Shown here: piece after piece, positions 7,240-15,712 of the stretch | Position numbering within the stretch: the stretch's first letter is position 1 | Layout: each line of letters opens with the position of its first letter | Origin: Bog-756 sp963831535 | Lineage (GTDB): Bacteria; Actinomycetota; Acidimicrobiia; Acidimicrobiales; RAAP-2 | DNA length: 64,000 bases | Direction: 5' to 3' | NCBI GenBank assembly: GCA_963831535.1 | Contig: CAWHQP010000003.1 | Span: 355,338 to 419,337 of the forward strand | Translations under genes and position numbers: made by a program | Notes under the pieces: generated by a model | Told to the model about the DNA's origin: nothing | What the model saw: only the letters and a program-made list of their open reading frames with translations | Databases searched by the model: none

Positions 7240-9570
7240 TCAGGAGGCGCGCACGTCCGGACAGTGTCCGTCGGAGCGTACGAGTTCGAGGAGCGCCCCG
7301 GGCTCCTGTGGTCGCCCGAAGAGATAGCCCTGACCGATGTCGACGCCCTCGGACTGGAGCAGCGATCGCTGGGCCTCGGTCTCGATACCCTCGGCGACCG
7401 TCTCCAGTCCGAGGACCTTGCCCAGTTGGACGAGGGTGTGCACGAGTGCGGCGGATTCGGGGGACTCGACCATGGTGGCCACGAAGCTCTGGTCGATCTT
7501 GAGTACGTCGATGGGGAACTGGCGGAGGTAGGCCATCGACGAATAGCCCGTCCCGAAGTCGTCGATGGCTATGCGGATCCCGAGGGCCTTCAGGCGGCGG
7601 AGCCGGACGAGACTGGCCTCGACGTTGTTCATCAGGGCCGTTTCCGTGAGCTCGACGATCAACTGCTGGGGATCGAGACCGGACACGGTGAGGGCACTGG
7701 CCACGTCGTCGATGATCCGGTCGCGTTCCAGTTGGCGGGCCGAGATGTTGACGGACACCACCAGCGGATGGCCGCTCCGTGACCAGGCGACACTCTGTCG
7801 GCACGCCTCGGTGAGCACCCAGGCACCCACCGGGATGATCAGACCGCTCGACTCGAGGGCGGGTATGAACTGATCGGGCATCACCGTGCCCTCATCGGGT
7901 CGTCTCCAGCGCAGGAGGGCCTCCGCTCCGGTGAAGGTACCGGTGGCGAGATCGACTGTGGGTTGGTACAGGACGAAGAACTGATCGGATTCGAGGGCCG
8001 CGTGGAGATCTACCTCCAGGTGCCGATGGCCGTCGACGGCCTCCCGCATGGCCGGAGCGAAGGATACGGCCCGGGCCTTCCCGGCCGCCTTGGCCTCGTA
8101 GAGGGCGATGTCGGCATCCTGGAGGAGCCGCCCGGCCGAGGGACGGTTGCCTTCGGCGATGCCGATGCTGGCAGTGATGGAGAGCGGCACCTCGCTGCCG
8201 GGCAGATCGAAGGCGGCCGTGAGGACGTCGAGCAGTCGGTCGGCCACCACCTGGGTCCCGTCGGCCAACGAGGCGCCTTCGGCCAGGACCACGAACTCGT
8301 CGCCACCCAGGCGGCCGACGGTGTCCGCCTGACGGATGGCACCGGTCAACCGGGCTCCCACGGCCACGAGCAACTCGTCCCCGACGGCGTGGCCGAGCGT
8401 GTCGTTGATGTCCTTGAAGTCATCCAGATCGAGGAACAGCGCGGCTACCGGGACGGACTCCCTGCGCCCACGGGCCAGCATCTGGTCCAGACGGTCGAGG
8501 ATGAGGGCCCGGTTGGGCAGCCCGGTCAGGGGATCGTGCAGCGCCTGATGGCGCAGCTCGTCGGTGCGCTCACCGACCAGGGCCAGGGCCCGGGTTCGAC
8601 CAGTGGCCAGCACGTAGATCACCAGTCCGAGCAGCAGGCTGATCAAAAAGCCTCCGAGCAGCACGGCCAGCGCGTTGGTGTTGCCGATGATGCCGCCACC
8701 CGCCACCGCCTCGGTGACCTGGACATGCCACCCGTTGTGGAGATCGACGGTCTGGACCCCGGCACCCTTGGGGGCGGTCCCCGCAGTGAAGGCCACCGCG
8801 CTGGCCCCGCTTCCGTAGTGGAAGGCCACCGCCACGTGGGGATGGCCGACCAGCGCAGTGGCCAGGAGCACGTGGGGCGCGACCTGGATGCCGACCCAGC
8901 CGAGGAAGGCGCTGCGTCGGCCCGCCACCGTCGTGGGGATGACGCCGTGCTGATAGATGGCCGTGCCTACAGCGAGGTCGGCGGTCTTGCCCAGTAGGTA
9001 CGGCAGGTAGGTGCTCTGACCGGAATCCCGGGCCTTCAGGAAGCTCGGACCCAGTTCGGTGTCGCACAGGTCCAGGTTCGCCGGTGAGGTGAGCTGTCCG
9101 CTCGCTGACGAGGTGAGGGTGGCAAAGCAGTAGTAGGGACGGGAGCCCCCCGGGCTCACCTGGAACGAACCGGGGGACGCTCCTGTGGCCGCTTCGGAGC
9201 GGAGGGCGAACTCGGAAAGTTGAGCGGCCGGCACCAGGGCGACATCCCCGATGCCCAGCAGCTCGGGAAATCGCTCGAACTGGCGGTCCGACTCCACCCA
9301 CTGTCGGAACTGGTCCTCGGTCGCCCCGGGGTTGGTGATGATGAACGCCCCTGTGTTGACGGCCAGGTCCTGCTCGCGCTGGATGGCCAGCTTGAGTGTC
9401 GAGGCGATCTCCACTGCCGAGGTCAGGGAGGCGGCGTGCGACTTCTGGGCGGTGTCGCGGGCCACGGCCAGCGATCCGAGGATCGACCCGCAGACACCGA
9501 CCACGACGACGATGACGGCGCCCAGCAGCCATCCGCGGTTCCGGAGTGCCCCGGTCGCGTGCGATGTCAT
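7240..9570 (-). CDS. CHASE-type membrane GGDEF-EAL protein
   Basis: A 776-residue bifunctional c-di-GMP enzyme. TM1 (about 14-36) and TM2 (about 299-322) flank a roughly 260-residue extracytoplasmic sensor resembling CHASE domains (FPELLGIGDVALVPA, with VGIQVAPH later). The cytoplasmic half has an intact GGDEF (422-426) with an RxxD inhibitory site (RQAD, 413-416), then an EAL domain with EALLRW, ELTE, DDFGTGYSS, KID and EGIE, all intact. Both synthesis and hydrolysis are therefore possible, switched by an external signal. I chose ATG 9570 because the 75 codons upstream do not look like protein and would delay the first TM helix. Confidence 0.92.
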   Translation of the reverse strand: MTSHATGALRNRGWLLGAVIVVVVGVCGSILGSLAVARDTAQKSHAASLTSAVEIASTLKLAIQREQDLAVNTGAFIITNPGATEDQFRQWVESDRQFERFPELLGIGDVALVPAAQLSEFALRSEAATGASPGSFQVSPGGSRPYYCFATLTSSASGQLTSPANLDLCDTELGPSFLKARDSGQSTYLPYLLGKTADLAVGTAIYQHGVIPTTVAGRRSAFLGWVGIQVAPHVLLATALVGHPHVAVAFHYGSGASAVAFTAGTAPKGAGVQTVDLHNGWHVQVTEAVAGGGIIGNTNALAVLLGGFLISLLLGLVIYVLATGRTRALALVGERTDELRHQALHDPLTGLPNRALILDRLDQMLARGRRESVPVAALFLDLDDFKDINDTLGHAVGDELLVAVGARLTGAIRQADTVGRLGGDEFVVLAEGASLADGTQVVADRLLDVLTAAFDLPGSEVPLSITASIGIAEGNRPSAGRLLQDADIALYEAKAAGKARAVSFAPAMREAVDGHRHLEVDLHAALESDQFFVLYQPTVDLATGTFTGAEALLRWRRPDEGTVMPDQFIPALESSGLIIPVGAWVLTEACRQSVAWSRSGHPLVVSVNISARQLERDRIIDDVASALTVSGLDPQQLIVELTETALMNNVEASLVRLRRLKALGIRIAIDDFGTGYSSMAYLRQFPIDVLKIDQSFVATMVESPESAALVHTLVQLGKVLGLETVAEGIETEAQRSLLQSEGVDIGQGYLFGRPQEPGALLELVRSDGHCPDVRAS

Positions 9571-9925
9571 AAACCGGGACCCCAGGAACCGACAGCTGAG
9601 CCACCGGGCCGCGTCGTGCCGGTCGGTGACGAACGACGAGTCGCTGCGGTCGGGGATGGCGCCAGCGGTCCACCACCGGGGACCGTCGGTGACGCGTGGT
9701 CGTTCTTCATGGCGATGTCCGTCCCTCCTTCTGCTCCTCCTACACGGCTGACTGACGTTGGAGTTCAAAGTCGGGCTGGCAACGCAATCCTTCAACCAGG
9801 ACGTATGTCCTTTAGGAAGACCGGGTCCGGTACCCCTGATCTATCGACCATCGGTTGGTGCTACTTGAGCGGGTCCCTCCTCGACTGTCGAGGTCCGCCG
9901 TCGGGGTGAGGCCGGTCCTTTCCCT
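9571..9925. other. intergenic region, 355 nt
   Basis: No gene is supported here. It contains a small dyad AGGAC-GTAT-GTCCT (9798-9811) and is likely to hold the promoter of the GGDEF-EAL gene. I looked for a c-di-GMP riboswitch pattern on the minus strand and saw none. Confidence 0.5.
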
Positions 9926-10786
9926 TCATCCGAGCTCCGGCCGCTCCAGGAAGGCCACCAGCCGGTCTCGCCGCCTCCGGATCAGTCGGAGACCGTGGCG
10001 GTGACCGAGGAAGAAGGCCGCCGCCGACAGCACGGCGGTGATGGCCACCCCGACGGCTAGCTCGGCGTCAGGGATCCGGACCCCGCTGCCGTCCCCGGGG
10101 AGGTGGCCGGTGGCGGCGGCCCAGGCGGCAAAGGCCGGTACAGCCAGGGCGCCGGTGATGACCGGCACGAGGGCGTAGGGGAGGAGGCACAGTGTCGCCC
10201 AGCGCACCACCATCCGTCCGACGGGACGCCGGTGGTGCCACCGCTCGGTCAGCGGGAGGGTGTGGTACGGAAAGTAGATCCCCAGCCAGCCGGCGATGCC
10301 GAGGCTCCCGATGGGCACCACGATGATGGCGATGATGGTGACAACCGTCGTCGTCCACCGCTCCCGGTCGACGCCGATCCCGATGGCCACCAGCACACAG
10401 ACCGGGGTTACGAGCAGCCAGAGCACGGCGCTCTTGGCGTAGATGAGCCGACGCAGCGCGTCGGGGTCGTCGATGGCCGCCACCATCCTGTGCGGGTCGG
10501 AGCCGAGGATGTTGGTGGCGGGCACGTCGGCCAACATCCAGGTGGCCATCACCACCGGAAAGGCCAGGGCCCCGTGCAGACTGAACAGGAGGTTCTGCAG
10601 CGGCAGGGGGAGCCACAGCCACGCCACCGTCACCAGGGTGGCGTTCACCGCCACCACCACGGGTGCCTCGTAGGGCGCGGTGAAGGCCCGGCGCAACTCG
10701 GCTCGGAAGGCGTCCCGGTAGCCCGAGGGCAGCGTGCGTCCGGCCTTCGGACCCCGGTCGGGCGGCAAGGTGGCAGCGCTCGCCAT
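9926..10786 (-). CDS. integral membrane protein, unknown function
   Basis: A 286-residue protein with about six hydrophobic helices (about 44-66, 70-90, 118-140, 148-175, 200-228 and 245-265) and an Arg-rich C-terminal tail (RLIRRRRDRLV). It has no recognisable transporter or enzyme motif. The arrangement, with charged loops after helix 2 (GSDPHRMVAAIDDPDALRR), resembles ABC-2-like or exporter-permease subunits seen in actinobacteria, but no ATPase is adjacent. The ATG at 10786 is divergent from the DinB gene with 183 nt between them. Confidence 0.7.
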   Translation of the reverse strand: MASAATLPPDRGPKAGRTLPSGYRDAFRAELRRAFTAPYEAPVVVAVNATLVTVAWLWLPLPLQNLLFSLHGALAFPVVMATWMLADVPATNILGSDPHRMVAAIDDPDALRRLIYAKSAVLWLLVTPVCVLVAIGIGVDRERWTTTVVTIIAIIVVPIGSLGIAGWLGIYFPYHTLPLTERWHHRRPVGRMVVRWATLCLLPYALVPVITGALAVPAFAAWAAATGHLPGDGSGVRIPDAELAVGVAITAVLSAAAFFLGHRHGLRLIRRRRDRLVAFLERPELG

Positions 10787-10969
10787 GCCGTCAAGCTACG
10801 CGGCTCCGGTCGGGTCGGGATCGATGCCCCCGCCCGGCCACCGGCTCCGATGTCCACCACCGGCCCGGTGTGGTGCGCACGGTCGGACCTACGCTATCGG
10901 GTGGCGGCCGGACCCGGACCCGCCCCACGCTGCACGGCCACTGCACCGCGGAGATGGAGGGAGCCTTCC

Positions 10970-11488
10970 ATGGTCGAGGACATCGAGGACAGCCGTCGCA
11001 CCGAGCCACCGTTCCTGCTCGACGAGCGGGCCATGCTCGAAGGGTGGCTGGAGTTCCACCGCACCACCTTGCTCCTCAAGTGCGAGGGCCTGGACGACAC
11101 CCAGAGGAAGGCACGACCGGTGCCCACGTCACTCCTTTCCCTGCACGGCCTGGTCCGACACATGGCCGAGGTCGAGCGCAACTGGTTCCACCGCACGTTG
11201 CTGGACGATCCCTCCGCTCCCTATATTTGGTTCGAAGCCGAGTTCGACGACAGCGAGCTGGTTCCGCTGGACGACGCCGACTGGGATGCCGACCTCGCCG
11301 TCTGGCGGGCCGAATGCGAGGCCTCCCGCCGGAATGCCGCACCTCGATCCCTCGACTACCTCGGGGTCCGTCGGGAAGAGCCCTGCTCACTGCGGTGGAT
11401 CTTTACCCACATGATCGAGGAGTACGCCCGCCACAACGGCCATGCCGACCTCATACGGGAGCTGGTGGACGGTTCCGTCGGCTGGTGA
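10970..11488 (+). CDS. DinB/DUF664 family protein
   Basis: A 172-residue four-helix-bundle protein of the DinB/DUF664 group, many members of which are thiol (mycothiol or bacillithiol) dependent transferases with a three-histidine metal site. Visible candidates are the His in LHGLVRHMAEVE (about 58-64) and two in THMIEEYARHNGHADLIRE (about 146-164). WFHRTL and ARHNGHAD are typical of the actinobacterial subgroup. ATG 10970 is chosen because GGAGGGAG lies 5-12 nt upstream. No operon partner is apparent and the substrate is unknown. Confidence 0.85.
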   Translation: MVEDIEDSRRTEPPFLLDERAMLEGWLEFHRTTLLLKCEGLDDTQRKARPVPTSLLSLHGLVRHMAEVERNWFHRTLLDDPSAPYIWFEAEFDDSELVPLDDADWDADLAVWRAECEASRRNAAPRSLDYLGVRREEPCSLRWIFTHMIEEYARHNGHADLIRELVDGSVGW

Positions 11489-11657
11489 GACCCGGGGTCC
11501 GGTTTCCGTGCCGGGTTGCCGTTCCGAGCCACTCCTCTGGACCCAACCCACCGCCGGGCGGTCCGACCCGCGGCCACCCCGACCCGGCGGGCGTGAGGGA
11601 GCCGAGGGCTGGACGCGAGCGGACGCTCTCCGCCCGGCGCTGCCAGGACCGCTCCGA

Positions 11658-11689
11658 TGGTCAGGCGATCGGCTGGTCAGGCGATCGGC
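11658..11689. repeat. 16-bp perfect tandem duplication
   Basis: TGGTCAGGCGATCGGC occurs twice head to tail, just past the 3' end of cysA in the gap between convergent DinB and cysA genes. It probably arose by slippage; no function is evident. Confidence 0.8.
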
Positions 11690-11704
11690 ATCCGGGCAGT
11701 CAGC

Positions 11705-12688
11705 TCAGGGGACGACGTTGGCCTCGGTGAGGGGACGTGGGCGCGATCCCAGCCCGGCCCGGGAGATCCACACCGGGTCGCCGGCGGACAGTTCGAGTTC
11801 GGCTGCGGCGCCTCGGCTCAACTGGACCCAGGTCGGTTGGCCGTGGTCCATGGTGACGTCCACCCGCACCTCGAAGCCGAGGTGGGTGATGCGCACCACG
11901 GTGCCGGCATGGTCGCCGGTCCCGTGGTCGCGGTGAATGACCAGGTCATGGGGACGGACCCATGAGCCGTCCAGCTGGGTGGCGGGGCCCAGGAACTTCA
12001 TGACGAACTCGTTGCTCGGATGGTCGTACATCTCGGCGGGATGCCCGATCTGCTCCAGCCGACCCTCGTTGATGATGGCCAGGTGATCGGCGACCTCCAT
12101 GGCCTCCTCCTGGTCGTGGGTGACCAGCACGGTGGTGACGGAGATCTTCTTGTGGAGCTCCCGGAGCCAGACCCGGAGTTCCTGTCGGACCTGGGCGTCG
12201 AGCGCACCGAAGGGCTCGTCCAGCAGCAGCAGCTGGGGCTCGATGGCCAGGGCCCGGGCCAGAGCCATGCGCTGGCGTTGTCCTCCGGAGAGCTGTGACG
12301 GATAGCGGTCGGCCAGATGGTCGATCTTGACCAGGTCGAGCAGCTCGTCGACCTTGGCCCGGATCTCATCTTTGGGCCGCTTGCGGACCTCGAGTCCGAA
12401 CGCCACGTTCTTGCGCACCGTGAGGTGCCGGAACGGCGCGTAGTGCTGGAAGCAGAAGCCGATGCCACGGTCGCGCACCGGCACGTCGGTCACGTTTTCC
12501 CCGTCGAACTCGATGGTTCCCGAGTCGGGGATCTCGAGCCCGGCCACCACCCGCAACAGAGTGGACTTGCCGCCCCCGCTCGGACCCAGCAGGGCGGTGA
12601 GGGAGCCGTCGGGGACCTCGAGACTTACGTCGTCGAGAGCAACGGCATTTCCGAATCGCTTGGAGACGGATCGGATCGTGATGGCCAT
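11705..12688 (-). CDS. cysA: sulfate ABC transporter ATP-binding protein
   Basis: A 327-residue ATPase that powers sulfate/thiosulfate import. It shows Walker A GPSGGGKST (about 35-43), the Q-loop in FCFQHYAPF (about 80-88), the signature LSGGQRQRMALARAL (about 132-146), Walker B LLLLDEPFGALD (about 152-163) and the switch His in VTHDQEEAM. The FQHYAPFRHLTV and HPSNEFVMKFLG segments are typical of CysA, and the C-terminal 85 residues form the regulatory TOBE-like region. It is last in the sbp-cysT-cysW-cysA operon, and its start overlaps the end of cysW by 64 nt. It would act at the inner face of the membrane with CysT and CysW. Confidence 0.94.
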   Translation of the reverse strand: MAITIRSVSKRFGNAVALDDVSLEVPDGSLTALLGPSGGGKSTLLRVVAGLEIPDSGTIEFDGENVTDVPVRDRGIGFCFQHYAPFRHLTVRKNVAFGLEVRKRPKDEIRAKVDELLDLVKIDHLADRYPSQLSGGQRQRMALARALAIEPQLLLLDEPFGALDAQVRQELRVWLRELHKKISVTTVLVTHDQEEAMEVADHLAIINEGRLEQIGHPAEMYDHPSNEFVMKFLGPATQLDGSWVRPHDLVIHRDHGTGDHAGTVVRITHLGFEVRVDVTMDHGQPTWVQLSRGAAAELELSAGDPVWISRAGLGSRPRPLTEANVVP

Positions 12689-13500
12689 CGGGGCTTCCTC
12701 CTCTCCGTTGTCGGTTCGCTGCGACCGGCGCCCACTAGGGCCAAGACGCCCAGCGCCACCAGCGCCAGGATGACCGCGCCAGCGTAAGCGGCCACGAGGT
12801 CGAGGTTCTCCACGCCGTCCTGGATGAACAGGGTCATGGTCTCGGTCCGGCCGACCACCAGTCCGGACACCACCGCCACCGCTCCGAATTCCCCGATCAC
12901 CCGGGCCGTCGTCAGGGTCACGCCGTAGGCCAGGCTGCGGCGGATGGAGGGGAGGGTGATCCGACGGAAGACGGTGAAGGGGGAGGCCCCGAGGGTGGTG
13001 GCCGCCTGCTCTTGGTCGGTGCCGATCTCCTGGAGGACGGGAAGCACTTCACGGACGACGTAGGGAAGGGCCACCGTGGCCGAGGCCATGACGATGCCCG
13101 GCAACGAGAAGATGATGTGGATGCCCCGGGCGTCCAGCCAATTTCCGAACCACCCGGTCTGGCCGTAGACGAGGATGAGGGCGATGCCGACCACCACCGG
13201 CGACACGGCCAGGGGAAGGTCGACGAAAGCGTCGAGCAGCCAGGCCCCGGGGAACCGGTGGCGGGCCAGGATGAGGGCCACGCCGACTCCGAACGCGGTG
13301 TCGAGGGGCACGGCGATGATCACCACCAGGAAGGTCAGCCACAGGGCGTGCACGGCGTCGGGAGTGGTCACGGCATCCCAGGCGGCGCCGAAGCCGTGCT
13401 GGAACGCCCGGTAGAAGATCGATCCCACCGGGAGGATGACCAAGACGCCCAGGTAGCCGAGGGCCACAAGGCGGAGGGGCCAACGCCACCGGCCGCTCAT
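12625..13500 (-). CDS. cysW: sulfate ABC transporter permease CysW
   Basis: A 291-residue inner-membrane permease with six predicted helices. The EAA loop (GTDQEQAATTLGASPFTVFRRITLP, about residues 160-184) that contacts CysA is well preserved, and ARVIGEFGAVAVVSG is the characteristic CysW/CysT segment before the last helices. The C-terminal 25 residues are Ser/Pro/Arg rich and are encoded in the 64-nt overlap with cysA, so the tail may be poorly constrained. It lies 46 nt downstream of cysT, consistent with one transcript. Confidence 0.93.
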   Translation of the reverse strand: MSGRWRWPLRLVALGYLGVLVILPVGSIFYRAFQHGFGAAWDAVTTPDAVHALWLTFLVVIIAVPLDTAFGVGVALILARHRFPGAWLLDAFVDLPLAVSPVVVGIALILVYGQTGWFGNWLDARGIHIIFSLPGIVMASATVALPYVVREVLPVLQEIGTDQEQAATTLGASPFTVFRRITLPSIRRSLAYGVTLTTARVIGEFGAVAVVSGLVVGRTETMTLFIQDGVENLDLVAAYAGAVILALVALGVLALVGAGRSEPTTERRKPRWPSRSDPSPSDSEMPLLSTT

Positions 13501-13546
13501 GCGCTCTCCCGGCTCACGCCGCCACCCAACTCACGCGGCACCGGTG

Positions 13547-14458
13547 TCACACGGCCTCGCTGATGTCGAATCGTCGCCGCAGGAGGCCGATGATCAACAA
13601 GACGACGAGGGCGATGGCCACGAGCACGACCGACACGGCCGCCGCCGCACCCAGCTGGTCACTCTGGGACAGGCTGAAGATCCACGAGGAGGAGACCTCG
13701 GTCTTGAACGGGATGTTGCCCGAGATGAGTACCACCGAGCCGTACTCGCCGATGGCCCGGGCGAAGGCGAGTCCGGCCCCGGCCAGCATGGCCGGGGCCA
13801 GGCTGGGCAGGATGATCCGCCACAGCACCCGACCCGAGGATGCGCCGAGGGATGCCGCGGCCTCCTCGGTCTCGCGATCCAGTTCGGCCAGCACCGGCTG
13901 GACCGACCGAACCGAGAAGGGCAGCGTGACGAAGGCCAGGGCGAAGAGGATGCCCCACCGGGTATCGGCCACATCGAGGTGGAACGGGCTGGTCGGTCCG
14001 TAGAGAGTGAGCAGCGTGAGGCCGGCCACGATCGTGGGCAGGGCAAAGGGCAGGTCGATGACCGCGTTCACGATCTGCTTCCCGCGGAAGTCGTCCCGGA
14101 CCAGAACCCAGGCGATGACTAGTCCGGCCACGGCGTTGAAGGCGGCCACGGCGATCGAGGACACGAGGGTCAGCTTGAAGGCCGCCACCGCTTCGGGTTG
14201 GCTCACCGCCGACCAGAAGGTCCCCCAACCCCCGCTGAACGCGTGGGCGACCAGCGCGGCCAGCGGGAGCACCACCAGCAGGCTCAGGTAGGTGACAGCG
14301 AGGGCGGGACCAGCCACCCGACCGAGGGCCCGGCGGCCCCGATGGTGGTGACGCGGCGAGGCGCCTGCCCCGACCAGGGTGGCAGGAGCCCTGAGCCGCT
14401 CGACCTCAGCTACTGGAGGTGGAGACACCGAGCCCCTGCTCGATCTTCGCCACCACAC
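13547..14458 (-). CDS. cysT: sulfate ABC transporter permease CysT
   Basis: A permease of up to 303 residues, partner of CysW. After a basic N-terminus it has six helices, an EAA loop (LDRETEEAAASLGASSGRVLWRI region, about 195-217) and AFARAIGEYGSVVLISGN, diagnostic of CysT/CysU. The first about 45 residues are Arg/His/Pro rich and unlike the family. The ATG at 14458 lies inside the end of sbp (53-nt overlap); a GTG at 14428 is the alternative start. The order sbp-cysT-cysW-cysA is the usual one. Confidence 0.92.
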   Translation of the reverse strand: MWWRRSSRGSVSPPPVAEVERLRAPATLVGAGASPRHHHRGRRALGRVAGPALAVTYLSLLVVLPLAALVAHAFSGGWGTFWSAVSQPEAVAAFKLTLVSSIAVAAFNAVAGLVIAWVLVRDDFRGKQIVNAVIDLPFALPTIVAGLTLLTLYGPTSPFHLDVADTRWGILFALAFVTLPFSVRSVQPVLAELDRETEEAAASLGASSGRVLWRIILPSLAPAMLAGAGLAFARAIGEYGSVVLISGNIPFKTEVSSSWIFSLSQSDQLGAAAAVSVVLVAIALVVLLIIGLLRRRFDISEAV

Positions 14459-15437
14459 CGGTGCTGGGGGTGAAGAAGACCGTGTTGACCTTGGTCCACC
14501 CGCCCAGGCTGGCGATGGTGAAGAGAACCTTGGGCTTGGGGAAGTTGAACTGGGCCGCCACCTTGGCCAGCACGGGACGATAGCCCTGCTGGCCCCAGAC
14601 CTTCTGGCCGGCCGGGGAGAGCAGGTAGGCCACGAAGGCCTTGGCTGCGGACGGGTTGGTGGCCTTCAGCGACACGGCGATGGGGTTCTGGATCAGGATG
14701 GTCTGGGGCGGGGTGATGATGGTGATGGGTTCGCCCTGCTTCGCCGCGTAGAGGGCGTCGTCCTCGTAGTCGAGAAGCACGTCGCCCTCGCCGGAGAGGA
14801 AGGTCTGCAGGGCGCTGGAGGCACTGGACGGCTGGGCCACGGTGTTCTTCAGCAGCTTGGTCAGGTAGGCGGTGGCCTGGGCCTTGGTCTTTCCCTGGTT
14901 GAGCTGAGCGCCGTAGGCCGCCATCAGGTTCCACTTGGCGCTACCCGAGCTGAACGGATTGGGGGTGATGACCCCGATCCCGCTCTTGACCAGGCTGGCC
15001 CAGTTGGTGATGTGCTTGGGGTTCCCCTTGCGGACGACGAACGAGACGATGGAGTTGGTGACCATGCCCTGGGTGGGGGTGGCACTCCAGGTGGGGGAGA
15101 CGATGCCGGCCTTCACCAGCTTGGTCATGTCGGGGGCGAGCGAGAAGTTGACCACGTCGGCGGGGAGGCCGTCGGCCACGGCGGTGGATTGGGAACCCGA
15201 GGCCCCGAACGACTGGGAGAAGGTCACCGCCGAGCCGGCCGAGGTGGCGTTGAACGCCTTGATGAGCGCGGCGTAGGCCGGCTTCGGGGTGGAGTAGGCC
15301 ACCAGGGCCACCGAACCGGTGGCGGCGCCGGCCGTGGCCGGGATGGCTGCCCCCACGGCCAGAGTCAGTCCGAGCAGGGCGGCACCACCGCTGATGCGGA
15401 AGGTTCGGGTCGACAGGGGACGGGAAAGGATGTGCAC
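14406..15437 (-). CDS. sbp: sulfate-binding protein
   Basis: A 343-residue periplasmic or surface-tethered receptor that delivers sulfate to CysT/CysW. The signal peptide ends near AGAATGS (about residue 38). The mature protein shows VAYSTPKPAYAALIKAF, QSFGASGSQSTAV and ADVVNFSL, which are the sulfate-site segments of the family, and the late motif LSPAGQKVWGQQGYRP. I chose GTG 15437 because it follows the promoter directly and puts the basic n-region at the start of the signal peptide; longer in-frame starts run through the promoter and operator. It is the first gene of the sulfate operon. Confidence 0.92.
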   Translation of the reverse strand: MHILSRPLSTRTFRISGGAALLGLTLAVGAAIPATAGAATGSVALVAYSTPKPAYAALIKAFNATSAGSAVTFSQSFGASGSQSTAVADGLPADVVNFSLAPDMTKLVKAGIVSPTWSATPTQGMVTNSIVSFVVRKGNPKHITNWASLVKSGIGVITPNPFSSGSAKWNLMAAYGAQLNQGKTKAQATAYLTKLLKNTVAQPSSASSALQTFLSGEGDVLLDYEDDALYAAKQGEPITIITPPQTILIQNPIAVSLKATNPSAAKAFVAYLLSPAGQKVWGQQGYRPVLAKVAAQFNFPKPKVLFTIASLGGWTKVNTVFFTPSTGVVAKIEQGLGVSTSSS

Positions 15438-15445
15438 GGTCCCAT

Positions 15446-15473
15446 TCCATACAAATTCACCCGAATTTGTCAA
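15446..15473 (-). promoter_or_regulatory. sulfate operon promoter with internal operator
   Basis: Minus strand: -35 TTGACA (15473-15468), 16-nt spacer, -10 TATGGA (15451-15446), with the GTG start 8 nt further. The spacer is almost entirely filled by a perfect dyad, ACAAATTC-ACCC-GAATTTGT (15451-15470), so a dimeric repressor bound there would exclude RNA polymerase. A sulfur or cysteine regulator is expected, but the site does not identify which. Confidence 0.75.
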
Positions 15474-15616
15474 GTCAGTAGGGTTGATAGGAATAAGGGG
15501 CGTTGAGCCGGTCAGTGGGTCCGGGGCGGTCCGGGCGGGAGGCGACGCACGGGGCGACCTCCAAGGGCGCAGTGGCGTGTGGACGCGGTCGGGCCGGGTG
15601 AGGGCCACCGGCACTC

Positions 15617-15645
15617 TTGTCGACCAATTCGGTGCGGCTTATAAT
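15617..15645 (+). promoter_or_regulatory. promoter of the SIR2-STAND-RyR operon
   Basis: -35 TTGTCG (15617-15622), 17-nt spacer, perfect -10 TATAAT (15640-15645). Transcription would start near 15652 and leave a leader of about 60 nt. A consensus -10 is unusual in this GC-rich window and suggests constitutive expression. Confidence 0.7.
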
Positions 15646-15712
15646 CCGCCTCTGGCTCCGGACCGGTCCTGTGCAGGGTCGACTGGGTCACGCATCGAAG
15701 GGTGGAGGTGGG

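Noticed and set aside
9571..9925. c-di-GMP riboswitch upstream of the GGDEF-EAL gene
   Set aside because: I saw no recognisable GEMM core or stem pattern on the minus strand in this gap.
15617..15712. TTG 15617 as start of the SIR2 gene
   Set aside because: It coincides with the -35 box; a GTG at 15713 has a strong ribosome site and fits the family start.
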